A stretch of DNA of 64,000 bases from Bryopsis sp. KO-2023 (GCA_030272585.1 BSYQ01000007.1:4034001-4098000); one strand, 5' to 3'. Shown: positions 1 to 10,123, counted from the stretch's first letter. A program made the numbers and translations. The notes: generated by a model not told the origin, from the letters alone.

Positions 1-1200
1 TTGCATGGTCATACTTCCCACGATGAGGGGGCAACTCGTTCGGTTCCTCAAACACATCGCTGTAGTCCGCCAAGATTGTCCAAAGTTGGTCTTTGACTGC
101 GGGATCCTCATGTCCTCGACATACGTCTTCCAACTCCGGTGTGATTGGGGACTCACGCTTTTGAACCACAACTGGTGGTGACGTCCGCTTTGGGCTCTGT
201 GTCCGAAACCCCGTTGACCCAAAACCACCACCACTCCGCTTGGTATCCCTCAACTCAGGTACCTCCTTAATTGTTACTGGGCACACCTGCTCCATAATCA
301 GCTGTGCTACTCGATCTCCTTTCTTTACTTCAAAATCTCGCTCGCCCATATTGATCAACAACACTTTTACTGGTCCTCTGTAGTCCGTATCCACCACACC
401 AGCTCCCACATCAATACAGTGCTTAGCAGCCAATCCCGATCGTGGTGCGATTCTTCCATATGCACTCCTTGGGATTTCCATTGCAATATCTGTACTGACC
501 AACATTCTCCCTTTAGCTGGCACTTGGCACGATTCCGAACTGTAGAGATCATATCCTGCAGCATCTGTACTCCCTTTCGTAGGCATTTTTGCCTTCTCCG
601 ACAACTTTTTCACGTTCAACGTCTCACTCAGTACTGTCAAAACATCCACATCTCGATCTTTTCCTGGCATCTGTCCAGCTTGGACACAAACATTGTCCAC
701 CCATATTCTTTTTTCTTTCCATCCAATATTTGGTTGAAACTTTTCCAACCATGGCTGTCCCAATATCAAATCATATGTACTCAAATCAGTAACTTGTGGC
801 TTGATCCTACATTCAAACTTGCCCAACTGCAACACCAATGCATTTTGCAAACAAGAAACCTCTTGGGTCTTTCCATTTGCCAATTCCACTCTTGAAGGAC
901 CACACTTCCCAGTGTCCTTCAACTCAAACCCTCTTCTTTCGACATACTTTTTTGCGAGAAAGTTCCCAGTCGAACCAGAATCCACAAGTACAAAAACATT
1001 CTTATCATTCAGCTTCCCATTCACCGTCAGCAGCTTGTTTTTTCCTTTCACAGAATGCACTGGGGAGCAATACTCTGAGGCTACTTCTCCTCCATACTTC
1101 TCCTTTTGCACATCCCAAAGGTTCTGCTTCCGCTCCTCCTCCAAACTGGAACCTTCACAGTCTAGAGAGCTTGGCAGTTTTCCGACTGTGGTGGGGCGGA
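1..1200 (-). CDS. Element G pol, 5' part: protease, dUTPase, start of RT leader
   Basis: An open frame enters from the end of the G gag in the -1 frame and runs off the left edge. In reading order it shows a retropepsin with LVDSGST (971-990) and DLILGQPWL (746-772), then a complete trimeric-type dUTPase (about 580-205), then an acidic linker with DVFEEPNELPP, the leader that usually precedes reverse transcriptase. All five dUTPase motifs are visible: AGYDLYS (~545-565), PRSGLA (428-445), GVVDTDYRG (374-400), GDRVAQLIME (~292-321) and RSGGGFGSTG (~210-240). The enzyme family hydrolyses dUTP to dUMP and pyrophosphate; in a retroelement it would limit uracil in the cDNA. RT, RNase H and integrase lie outside the window. 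The frame has no stop in view. The placement between protease and RT is unusual (see findings). Confidence 0.88.
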
Positions 1201-2325
1201 AGGCTCAGGTGCTGTCAAAGCATTGAGAGTAGGTGCCTTGTCCATTCTCACAGGGCTCCTTGACCTTCCCCTTGGGCTTTCCTCACGTTGACGAAAAGCG
1301 AATCCACTATCCGGTGAGGCTGACCTTTCCCTTCTTTGACCACCTTGGTTTCCTCGACGTCGACAGTCTCTCGTCAAATGGCCTTTAATTCCACAGTGTC
1401 CACATGGTTTGGCTTGTTTACACTCATGTGATCGATGTCCGGTTCTGCCACAAAACATACATGTCTTCCTGGGGCATGCGAAAGCGTAATGGCCCTTTTC
1501 TCCACAGTGGTGACACTCCACTTGTGCCCTTTGGTACACTGGCTTGGGCTCTTGTTTCACATTCTTGAGCTCTTGCAGTTCCTGGCCCATTTGAGTCAAC
1601 ATCTCCATAACCAGCTTCATGTTCTCTTCGTCCTTTTTATTTTTCTCCTCTTTGGTTTCCTTCTCCTTAATTGCCGCCAAAGCAGGACTCAAAACCTTCT
1701 TTGTGATGCTCCACATATATTTTATCATCTCCACCAAAGGCAATTTCCCCAATAATTTGAATCCACGACCCAGTGCATTCATCACCTTTTTTACTTCCAT
1801 TACGCAAAAAGCCAATCCATTCAGAATGAGTAAAATAAGGACGCCACCCAAAAACTCCGATATTTCAGCTCCCTTAGCAATTTTCCACAACTTATACACT
1901 CCACTGATAGGGTCCTTCACGAATCTCCATCCAAAAGCAAACAATTTTCTCCCCAGCTCCATGCTCACATCCTTCATCAGAGTGAGACAACACCACACCG
2001 AGGAACATCCTTCAATCGTAACTTCCGGTTGCGATGCGGAAAAGAAACTCGTGAACCAATCTCCTGCTGAAGCACCCTTGTTCTCTCCATTCTCCTGCTT
2101 CATTTCCCGAACTTGCCGTTTCAATAGGTTCAACGACTCCATCAACTGCAAACGCTCTTTTTTCATCTCCGCGTTCTCATCTCTCAATCGCTTCAAATCG
2201 TGCAATAACTCCACATCGTTGGGTTTGGAGAGCGGTGTTTGCGCGGCCGCTCCGTAGTGTGCCCGTCCTCCGACACACAGCAAACTCCAAACCACCACCA
2301 GCATCAGTGGGCCCATTCTCATCAT
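1162..2325 (-). CDS. Element G Gag-position protein with signal peptide, membrane segment and three zinc knuckles
   Basis: 387-residue ORF, first after the G 5' LTR and primer-binding site, so it sits where gag belongs. Residues 1-22 look like a signal peptide (MMRMGPLMLVVVWSLL, then small residues). Residues ~38-80 are a charged coiled coil. Residues ~155-178 form a strong hydrophobic helix (FLGGVLILLILNGLAF). A second Lys/Glu-rich coiled coil follows. The C-terminal third has three CCHC knuckles in a row (CHHCGEKGHYAFAC, CMFCGRTGHRSHEC, CGHCGIKGHLTRDC) and an Arg/Ser-rich tail. Knuckles of this type bind nucleic acid in Gag proteins. I see no recognisable capsid domain. The pol frame overlaps the last codons in -1. 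A fused membrane protein plus nucleocapsid is one reading; a cytosolic Gag with an accidental hydrophobic N terminus is the alternative. Confidence 0.8.
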   Translation of the reverse strand: MMRMGPLMLVVVWSLLCVGGRAHYGAAAQTPLSKPNDVELLHDLKRLRDENAEMKKERLQLMESLNLLKRQVREMKQENGENKGASAGDWFTSFFSASQPEVTIEGCSSVWCCLTLMKDVSMELGRKLFAFGWRFVKDPISGVYKLWKIAKGAEISEFLGGVLILLILNGLAFCVMEVKKVMNALGRGFKLLGKLPLVEMIKYMWSITKKVLSPALAAIKEKETKEEKNKKDEENMKLVMEMLTQMGQELQELKNVKQEPKPVYQRAQVECHHCGEKGHYAFACPRKTCMFCGRTGHRSHECKQAKPCGHCGIKGHLTRDCRRRGNQGGQRRERSASPDSGFAFRQREESPRGRSRSPVRMDKAPTLNALTAPEPSAPPQSENCQAL

Positions 2326-2413
2326 TTTTCCCTCACGGCACGGTCCGTAACGGTATAGCTTCCCCGTAGCTCTTTTTTGGAAACCGAATCACTTTTGGTC
2401 CAAAGGATCGTCA

Positions 2414-2425
2414 GCTCCGAAACCA
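2414..2425 (-). promoter_or_regulatory. Element G primer-binding site
   Basis: Minus-strand TGGTTTCGGAGC begins two bases after the inner end of the G 5' LTR. The same 12 bases occupy this position in the other seven LTR elements here. It should pair with a tRNA ending GCTCCGAAACCA. Confidence 0.8.
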
Positions 2426-2427
2426 AT

Positions 2428-2728
2428 TGTTACGCCTAAAGGGCGTAAAGGACGTTGAGACAGGGATAGAACGAAGTCGGAAAAAGTTACAATGAGTGTC
2501 CAAAACAATGCCCTTATATACTTGGGCGAACCCCTTCCAGGAACTCTCTGGAACCTTCTTTCCCTGGGAACTTCACAGTGAGGTGAAGCTCCCAGGAACC
2601 TGACTACCCCTTACCTAACCGTACCTAACCCCGACTACCCATTTCACAACTACACAGCACCTACCACATCAAACCCTTACCAGAGCTTACCTAATCCAAT
2701 CACAAAACGATAGAAAACGATCGTAACA
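2428..2728 (-). mobile_element. Element G 5' LTR (301 bp)
   Basis: Bounded by TGTTACG and CGTAACA, a perfect 7-bp terminal inverted repeat, with the primer-binding site just inside. On the minus strand it holds a TATATAAG box (2513-2521) suited to driving the element. It lies inside element F's 3' LTR; the matching 3' LTR of G is beyond the left edge, so its TSD cannot be checked (the first outer bases are tttac). Confidence 0.8.
2513..2521 (-). promoter_or_regulatory. TATA box in G LTR
   Basis: GTATATAAG on the minus strand about 90 bp from the inner end of the LTR and upstream of the primer-binding site and gag. It is a likely Pol II core promoter for element G. Confidence 0.5.
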
Positions 2729-2861
2729 TTTACAGCCCCAGAATAATCCCTATATCCTTCCTGTACTGCCACACATCCAGAGAACTCCCACCCCAGTAAT
2801 TTCCCAACAAATGTCTCCCATTAAACCCCAATTTACATTGATAGACCACTCTTCTTTTGCA
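2729..2861 (-). mobile_element. Element F 3' LTR, partial (cut by G)
   Basis: About 125 bp here match the outer part of the LTR at 59278-59575 almost base for base (shared block from cagccccagaataatcc to ccactcttctttt). It follows the end of F pol, so it is the 3' LTR. The rest was displaced by the G insertion at 2728/2729. The inner end reads CTTTTGCA here against CTTTTACG in the other copy; the inverted LTR start TGTAAAAG suggests CTTTTACA originally. Confidence 0.75.
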
Positions 2862-2878
2862 CGCTTCCCTGCGCAGAT

Positions 2879-5244
2879 TCAAACTACATGAGAACGCAAA
2901 AAATCAATATGTACCTGCCGAAGACGGTTCCCATCCCAAACATAACAGATGTGCATAGAAAGCCAACAGAAAATCGGCCAAGGCCCCAACCATCGGCATT
3001 CCAATTTTCTCCCAAGGTGCCCTGCCCTCACATTATCCCAAACCCAGACCGATCTGCCTGGCAGCAATTGTTGCCGCCGTTGATCCCACTGACCATGTGT
3101 CCGTCGGCGCCAAAGTCGCGTATTCAATCGCGCCTCCTCCCTGATTTTCCTCAACTCAGATTCCTCCAAATACCCGAATTTCCAAGGCACATACCCATCC
3201 AGTAAAGTGGTTGGCGCGAACTTCGTGATTCCATGAGGAGCCTCCGCTACCAGTTGCATACTCCTCGAAAGTTCACTGTCCCAAAGATCCACTGGTTTCC
3301 CCTTTTCACTCAGAAGACGTTGGAGCCTCCCTTGCAATGTTTGCTGATATCTCTCAATGATACCCGCACTGCGGTGTGCATAAGGCGCAGTGAACTTAAG
3401 GACGACGTTCTGCCCCTGCACCCAGTCCTTCACCAATCTCGAATCAAACTGCCTCCCATGATCAACTAAAATTTTTTTGGGCGGACCAAATCTGACAGTC
3501 CATGCATCTAACAAACTGACTACTTCTGCCGCAGTATGTCGCGGAACAGCGCGAGAAATAGCCCATCTCGAAAAAAAATCCACAATCGATAATATAAATT
3601 TATTTCCCCCTTTGGTAAGGGGAAGCGGCCCTACATAATCTAAACCCACCACTTCATTCACAGTGGATGCATCAGCAAAAATTCCAAAGGGTGATGGGCG
3701 GGCCAATCTACGAAATCGCTGGCACGTTTCACATTTACTTAAAAACAACCGGATCTTGTTATCAGCAATCGCATACCCTTTCGCTTCCAATATCCTTTTG
3801 GTCATGTCAAAACCAAAATGACCTTCATGGGCAGCCACCAGCTCCCTCGTTTCGTTTGCAGTCAAATTCCCCCCCCCTTCTGTAAGAACAGCCACCGACT
3901 CCACGGGCGTCGGCCATCTTGATAATAAATCTGCAAGAGAATTCTCTGATCCCGACACAAAGGAAAATAACAAATCTTGTGATACTGAAAAATTCCCCTG
4001 AATATAGTTATAAAATCGAAGCAACCGTAAATCCTGATCTTGCCCCCACGTTCCCGGGTTCCGTAACTTCTGATAGGAACTATGTGAGTCTGTGAAAATC
4101 TCCAGGACGGTTCCACGCACCACCCAGGCTATCTTTTTCAACGCCCACACTATAGTTCCGAGTTCTCCTAAATGGGAGCTGACAGCCCTCAATCCCTTTG
4201 GATTTACCCGGTTTCCTATCCAAATAAGACGACGATCCGCCCACAATGCAAAACCACCACCATCAGAACACCAGTCTGTGTAAAGCGTATATTTTTTTAC
4301 TGATTGCCGACTAGCAAATGAAAATGCCTCCCCCAGAAAATCACTTAACAAACTCTGAAAGTTAGTATTCACAGATTCCCAATTATGTTCCCCCTTTGGA
4401 TTCCCTAATATATCATAGAAAATCCTAACCCGACTTGCAAAACCCCAAATAAACTCTTTCATTACGTTGAGAGCCCCGACTGCCCGCTGTAGACTCTTAT
4501 ACGAACTGATGACAGGTAAATTCTCCCGTAATTTGTTGAGATAGGGACTCAAGTCATAACCTCCCCCCCAAACGCTGAAACCCAAAAAATCCACCCGATC
4601 CCGCCCAATCTGTAATTTTGCAGCCTTTAATTTTAGACCAAACTCAGCAAGAACATCCATAACCCGCAATAAAAGCAAATCGTGGGCAACAACGGACAAG
4701 GCCCCCAAAATGATATCATCGATATAATGAGAAAACCCACCCGATTTCCTGAACCTATAGTCGATCCCCTCCCGAAGTCCCACCCTTTGTAATAAACGAC
4801 CCAATGTTGTGTGGAACAACCCCACACTGGGTCCCCAACCCTGCACCAGTCGTTCATATTTATATCTATTGCCTAATAATTCAAAACAAAAACAGAGTGA
4901 CAGCTCTGAGGAAATTGGCAGGTTGAAAAAACCATCACGAATGTCCAACACACTCATTGTCCTCCATTCACAAGGGATTTCTGACACTATTTCCCGGACT
5001 CCCGGTAACGGAGATGTCCACTTTTCTGTGACAGCATTCAGCCGTCTACAGTCTAGAGTAAAACGGGCTGCACCAGTTGGTTTTTTAACGATTAAAGCCT
5101 GGTGAAACATGCCTCGATCCTCTGGATTCATTTGAGTAACTACACCCCTGGCTACCAAGTCGTCAATCGTCTTTTGCACTTCTTGTTTTTCAACTAAAGA
5201 AATCGCTTGGTAGCTTGACACACTCGTAAACTTTGGTAAATTGA
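2879..5244 (-). CDS. Element F pol, RT-RNase H-integrase (5' end lost)
   Basis: About 780 residues on the minus strand, open up to the C LTR at 5245; a GTG at 5221 is only an internal codon. RT has TLDCRRLNAV, VLDIRDGFFNLPI and the catalytic YIDD (~4710-4730). RNase H follows with YTDWCSDGGGF, a Glu, and TDSHSS. Integrase has an HHCC finger (HEGHFGF...CETCQRF) and the D,D,E set GLDYVG (~3640), VDHGRQF (~3465), GIIERYQ (~3357). There is no chromodomain. The RT uses VQGWGPSVGLFH where chromoviruses have MPFGLxNAP, so F is a divergent lineage with a retrovirus-like RT pattern. The missing piece between protease and RT should lie where C inserted; gag-protease is at 57760-59262. It ends at the stop just before the 3' LTR. 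Confidence 0.85.
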
Positions 5245-5456
5245 TGTAGTCGGGTTACTGATTATCGGGCTAGTTAGAGCCACGTGACTGACTTTCTCGG
5301 TGTCCGACATAGAGTTAGGATAAAGGGCACTATTGGGATTGTATCGAGGACCGTGTTTTGACCTGTGTAAGACATTGACGCTCGATAGAGCTTGTGACCC
5401 CGACCATCTCTCTCTCTCACGACCACTCCCTCTCATCAACAACGTGACCCTCTACA
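5245..5456 (+). mobile_element. Element C 5' LTR (212 bp)
   Basis: TGTAG...CTACA termini, followed one base later by the shared primer-binding site. It interrupts F pol, whose frame reads up to 5244 on the other strand. The expected TSD is attga (5240-5244), but C's 3' LTR is not in the window, so the LTR call rests on termini and primer site alone. Confidence 0.65.
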
Positions 5457-5457
5457 A

Positions 5458-5469
5458 TGGTTTCGGAGC
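5458..5469 (+). promoter_or_regulatory. Element C primer-binding site
   Basis: TGGTTTCGGAGC one base after the LTR end and 82 nt before the first ATG of the C ORF. Confidence 0.75.
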
Positions 5470-5551
5470 TTTAACCTCTCAACGAGGAACGATCGGATAA
5501 GGAACGAGGAATCACAGAGAGACGTCACGCTCAACTTTACAAACTGGGACC

Positions 5552-8371
5552 ATGGCTAACAGAAACCTCGGACATAAAGTGAAACGATACGAGGAAGAGA
5601 AGTTCGATCGAAACAGACGCAACGACCGCCAGAAATCGTCGAACGGCGATGGTCGGTGCAGAGGTTTGAAACACCGTGTTGGAACGGTTGAAAAGAACAT
5701 GAACGAACTCCTTAAAGGACAGAAAACGTTGCTGGAACAGTTGAGCGAGATCGTGAAAGAGTCGCGACGTCTGACAGATGCTGCGAAAAGTGTGAAACGC
5801 AGAGATCAACAAACGACGGTGGGACGAGCTTCTCGTAGGACTGGCAGACGCCAGGCGAGGAAGTTACACCAGTCGGAACCGTCAGAAAACAAAAGCGCGA
5901 GCTCTGGAACGGAGAGTGACGATGGTGTGACGGACGTCACAGGCGTCAGGTCAAGGAAAATGCATGTCGAGCATGCAGAGGACGATGCGGCGTCCACGAA
6001 TGCGGGTGCGTTCGATGATCAACCTGAGGGGCAGACTAAGGCGAAGGCGAGTCCATGCGCCACGATGCCTCAGGAACCAGTTGGCGTGCATCAGGCTGGA
6101 GATCATCAGTCGAAATCGGAAAGGATTTCGAGGAATCCAGGAAGAGATTTCAAGGGAAGCGATGACGAGGATGAAGCATCGCAGAGCGCAGGAGCATCGT
6201 GTGATGGAAAGGAGCCGACAGCGGTGGATCTAAGGGTGACCGGAGTGGGATCCAAGACATCCCTGCTGAAATTACACGGCTCGCTGGGCCATGCAGCAGT
6301 ACGAGTTCTGGTCGATAGCGGAGCGTCGACGGAATTCATATCAGAACGGTTGGTAAAACGGTTGGGATTAAACATCGATGCATTCGAAAAGCATCGACCT
6401 GTGATATTAGCGGATGATTCGGTCGCGAATGTCGTCGGATCATGCACAACGACGATTCGATTTGGACCTTACAGAGTTCGAAGGAGATTTTTAGTCCTGG
6501 CTGAATTGATACATGATGTTATCTTTGGGAAAAGTTGGTTATCAGAGGTGAACCCTAAAATCGACTGGATATCACACAAGCTAAAGATCTGTCGTCCTGG
6601 AAAGAAGGATTTGGAGTTACAGGGGTACTACGGCGATGATACTGGAGGTGGCAACAGTGCGCGGAATTTGAATCTGATTTCGGCGAAACAAATGTCGAAG
6701 ATCATGCGCAGAGGTCGCGATGAGGTGTTTTCGCTGTGGATTCATGATGTCGGAGATGATGATGATTCGGAGGATTTCATGGAGTGGAGAAATTCGGAGG
6801 AATGTGGAGGCATAAGAACTGGAGGAGAATTGAGAATGGCTGAACTGCTGAATGAGAAGTCGATTGCTGAAAGACAAGACAAGTCGAAAGGAACTGCAAC
6901 TCACAAAAAGGAAGCTACAGAACTGGAAACGGAACTGAACACAGAAATCGGGAAATCGAGGGGAACTGAGAAAGTGAATCAAAGGAAGGAATCGAACACA
7001 GACCACATTGGATCAACAAATAAACTGGGGAAAGGAATTGATGGACCAAGTGGAACTCAGGCCAATTCTATCACGAACATTGAGACTCCTCACCAAGCTA
7101 AGGCAAATCGAATAAAGGAGAATCCAATGGGAGTGCCCAGAACTGGAAGTGTGAAAGTGGATTCGAAACTGGAAGCTATGATTGACAAACTGCCAGAGGA
7201 ACTGGAAAAACTCAAGGCAGTGCTTCGTCGTCATGCAGATCGGTTCCCCGACGACTTACCGACGAAGCTTCCACCCCACCGAAAATTCGACTTTGAGATT
7301 AACGAGCAGGAAGGGGCGCAACCGGTCTCAAGACCGATCTACCGGTTAAGCCCGGCTGAACTCAAAGAACTTCGGAAACAGCTCGACTACCTTCTCCAGC
7401 ACGGAATGATAAGGCCTTCACACAGCCCATACGGAGCTCCCGTCCTGTTCGCGCCAAAAGCAGACGGGACTCTTCGTTTCTGCATCGATTATAGGATGCT
7501 CAACAAACAGACTCTCCGCTCGAAGTACTCCCTCCCGAGAATGGACGAAATGGTCGACCAGGTGGAAGGAGCGAAGTGGTTCACAAAAATCGACTTAAGG
7601 AGCGGTTACTGGCAGGTCCGCATCAAAAACGAGCATATCCACAAGTCGGCGTTCCGAACGCGCTACGGCCACTTTGAATGGCTAGTGATGCCGTTCGGGT
7701 TCGCTGACGCGCCGGCCTATTTCATGCGGCTGATGAACGACACCCTCCGCCCCTACCTCGACAAATTCGTTCTAGTGTTTCTGGACGACGTGCTGATTTT
7801 CAGTAAGGATGCCGACTCGCACGCCGACCACGTGCGTTTGGTGCTGGAAAAGCTGGAGGAGCAAGGACTGTATGCGAAGTGCAGTAAGTGTGAGTTTGGA
7901 AAAAGCGGCGTCGAGTTTCTGGGAACGTGGCTGGAACGGGATGGAACTTACCCCACGGCGGAAAAAGTTAAATCGATAAAAGAATGGCCGACGCCGAAGT
8001 CTGTACACGACGTTCGCAGTTTTTTAGGACTGTGTTCGTTTTACCGAAGGTTCGTTAGGAACTTTTCGGTGCTCGCTGCCCCTTTGACGAATCTAACGAA
8101 AAAACACAATGGTTGGAATTGGGGACGGCTGGAGCGGCAGGCTTTCGAGTCTCTAAAAACGGCTATGACAACGACGCCAGTGCTGAAGCACTTCGACGAC
8201 GAACTTCCGGTGGTGGTGGCGACAGATGCATCGCAAGCTGGCATCGGTGGTGTTCTAATGCAGCGAACAGAAAAAGGATTACACCCCGTGTGTTTCGAGT
8301 CACACAAGTTCACGGAGGCGGAACAGAACTATCCTGTTCACGGAGCTCCTTGCGATTGTGCACTGCCTTAA
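5552..8371 (+). CDS. Element C polyprotein, first half: basic N terminus, protease, RT, RNase H (frameshifted)
   Basis: The start is the first ATG after the primer site. Residues 1-235 are basic and then acidic and low in complexity, with a short coiled coil (~48-75). I find neither a capsid domain nor a CCHC knuckle. Protease: VLVDSGAST (~residue 253) with VIFGKSWL. RT: FCIDYRMLNK (~643), MPFGFADAPAYF, catalytic FLDD (~742). RNase H: VVATDASQAGIGG (~888). The frame breaks at about 8340, where the expected H-E-K-E-L region has lost five bases compared with its relatives, giving a premature stop at 8371; the right frame resumes in the next ORF. The copy is therefore dead. The gag-like part is either reduced or too diverged to recognise. 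Confidence 0.85.
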   Translation: MANRNLGHKVKRYEEEKFDRNRRNDRQKSSNGDGRCRGLKHRVGTVEKNMNELLKGQKTLLEQLSEIVKESRRLTDAAKSVKRRDQQTTVGRASRRTGRRQARKLHQSEPSENKSASSGTESDDGVTDVTGVRSRKMHVEHAEDDAASTNAGAFDDQPEGQTKAKASPCATMPQEPVGVHQAGDHQSKSERISRNPGRDFKGSDDEDEASQSAGASCDGKEPTAVDLRVTGVGSKTSLLKLHGSLGHAAVRVLVDSGASTEFISERLVKRLGLNIDAFEKHRPVILADDSVANVVGSCTTTIRFGPYRVRRRFLVLAELIHDVIFGKSWLSEVNPKIDWISHKLKICRPGKKDLELQGYYGDDTGGGNSARNLNLISAKQMSKIMRRGRDEVFSLWIHDVGDDDDSEDFMEWRNSEECGGIRTGGELRMAELLNEKSIAERQDKSKGTATHKKEATELETELNTEIGKSRGTEKVNQRKESNTDHIGSTNKLGKGIDGPSGTQANSITNIETPHQAKANRIKENPMGVPRTGSVKVDSKLEAMIDKLPEELEKLKAVLRRHADRFPDDLPTKLPPHRKFDFEINEQEGAQPVSRPIYRLSPAELKELRKQLDYLLQHGMIRPSHSPYGAPVLFAPKADGTLRFCIDYRMLNKQTLRSKYSLPRMDEMVDQVEGAKWFTKIDLRSGYWQVRIKNEHIHKSAFRTRYGHFEWLVMPFGFADAPAYFMRLMNDTLRPYLDKFVLVFLDDVLIFSKDADSHADHVRLVLEKLEEQGLYAKCSKCEFGKSGVEFLGTWLERDGTYPTAEKVKSIKEWPTPKSVHDVRSFLGLCSFYRRFVRNFSVLAAPLTNLTKKHNGWNWGRLERQAFESLKTAMTTTPVLKHFDDELPVVVATDASQAGIGGVLMQRTEKGLHPVCFESHKFTEAEQNYPVHGAPCDCALP

Positions 8372-9620
8372 GAAATGGCGCACATATCTGGAGGGGCGGC
8401 ACTTCGTTTTGCGAACTGATAATGCGAGTTTGGTGTGGCTGGATACGCAGAAGGGATTGACGCGACGACAGGTGCGATGGACGCAGTTCCTAGCACCGTT
8501 CGACTTCGACACAGTGCATATCAAAGGGACGGACAACGTTGTGGCCGACGCCTTGAGTAGGTGTCCTCAACCCAATCGGAGTTCTGGATTGAGTTCAGGA
8601 GGGGATGAGGAGTCGTCCGCCCAACAGAAGTCGTCAGGCAAAGTAATCGAGACGTGGAGAAGCGAATGTGTTGGTCGAAAAGTTGCAGAAGCAGAAAACA
8701 AAACATTACTGAAGGCGAATGAGTCGAATGACCACCAAGGAAAACAGGCAGAAAAAGGACTACAGAATCAGAAAACAATGGAACAGGAGGGGGGACTTAG
8801 TTCTCTCCAAACACCCAACAGAGAACCAAAACCAAATATCAACCAAACTGAACAAGGGAGTCTGATTGAGAAGCAAACTGGGGACAAGCTATCACAGACT
8901 GAAATAAACCAACTGCTGGAGACATCTGGTGCTGGGGATTGCACAGATGTAGAGAAGCCTTTGGGGCTACCACTGGAACAAAAGAACAAAAGGAATGGAG
9001 GGGGAGATGAAAGGAGCACCCCTGACACAAGCAAACCAGAAAAGACTGGAATTTCGACTGAGGAGTTGAATGAAGGTCCAGTGGCAGCTCTAAAACCACC
9101 TAAGGGTGAGGAAAAGTCCAAGAAAGAAGTAAGGATTAATCCACAGACAACTGAGTTGAAATGTTGGTCTTCTGGAGAGGATTCTGAAGGGATCCCTGAG
9201 AAGTTAAGACCACTTGGACAGCGACTGGTAAATGATGCAGACAGTTGCAGAATGGAGGCAAATATGGCACAGAATCAAACTATGGATGGAGGAGCCCCAT
9301 CCCTGAATGTGTTGACAAGAAGTCAAGTGGAACAAGTGAAGATACCAAGAGAAAAGATCAGAACTGAGCAAGGAAAAGATGGATACTGCATCAACATCAA
9401 GGAACTATTGGAGAAACAGGATGCAAATGTCATCAAACAATTCAAGTTACAGGAAGGAACTCTCATAAGGAAAACTGGGCAATTAGTCATCCCCACATCC
9501 ATCAGACATGATGTCTTGAAAGAGGCACATGACTCAGCTATAGCAGGCCATAAGGGCAGAGAGAGGACTCTTGATCTAATCAAGAGATACTTCTATTGGA
9601 GAAGATTGGATAAGGATGTG
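8358..9620 (+). pseudogene. Element C polyprotein, second part: RNase H end, long linker, integrase finger
   Basis: This continues C after the frameshift. It starts inside RNase H (HCLKKWRTYLEG, RTDNASLVWL, VVADALSR). A linker of nearly 300 residues rich in Lys, Glu, Gln and Asn follows (about 8570-9430), much longer than the few dozen residues usual in gypsy elements. Then comes the integrase N-terminal finger, AGHKGRERTLDLIKRYF, ending at D-V at 9620. Element B inserts here, and the next codons (A-E-Y-C) resume at 45383 in the same phase. Confidence 0.85.
9616..9620. repeat. Target-site duplication of element B, left copy
   Basis: atgtg immediately before the B 5' LTR; the same five bases follow the B 3' LTR at 45378-45382. 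Confidence 0.9.
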
Positions 9621-9867
9621 TGATACGAACTTCCGTCGTATGACACGTGGTTCGGCCCACTCACCCAACACGTGGTTCGGCCTGACAGTAGTCGGACCGA
9701 ACCAGCTCACCATCACCATAGCCACACATTAAGGGAGAGGGCCAGGCCGCCTCTGAGGTGGCAACCCTCAGTCGGCCTGGAACCTCACATTCAGCTTAGG
9801 GTCCATTAGGACACGGCCAAGGGGCCATTAGGACACTGAGTTGGATGAAAGGGTTGGACAGGCTGTC
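9621..9867 (+). mobile_element. Element B 5' LTR, first segment
   Basis: First 247 bp of a 387-bp LTR that starts TGATACG. It appears identical to 44991-45237. It is cut by element A after ctgtc (9863-9867) and resumes at 17370. Confidence 0.93.
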
Positions 9868-10109
9868 TGTTATGCCCTCCTTGCCTGAGTGTGCCGCCTC
9901 CACTAGCCACGTGGGTGGCGTGGTGTAGTGGGTGGTCGATGTCACATCCCCCTGATGGGTGATGTGACTGGACAGGGTGTCCGCCTAGCTTGCTAGGTTC
10001 CTCCACGTGGTTGATGGGACCCATGGGGTTGGAGGGTTAAAGGACTTCAAGGGGCTGTCCAGGGGGCTTCTTTTGGGGCGACAAGGTCGTGCAGGAGAGG
10101 TTCTAAACA
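9868..10109 (+). mobile_element. Element A 5' LTR (242 bp)
   Basis: TGTTATGCC...TTCTAAACA. It ends two bases before the primer-binding site and pairs with 17123-17364. Confidence 0.93.
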
Positions 10110-10111
10110 GT

Positions 10112-10123
10112 TGGTTTCGGAGC
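10112..10123 (+). promoter_or_regulatory. Element A primer-binding site
   Basis: TGGTTTCGGAGC two bases after the 5' LTR. Confidence 0.85.

Noticed and set aside
1619..2257. Long plus-strand ORF opposite G gag, and similar ones at 24285-24887, 38919-39599 and 52661-53122
   Set aside because: Shadows of real minus-strand genes; compositionally they mirror the sense frames and hold no domain.
2279..2325. Signal peptide of G Gag as evidence for a host secreted protein
   Set aside because: The ORF lies between an LTR/primer site and a -1 overlapping protease-dUTPase frame and has three CCHC knuckles, so it belongs to the retroelement.
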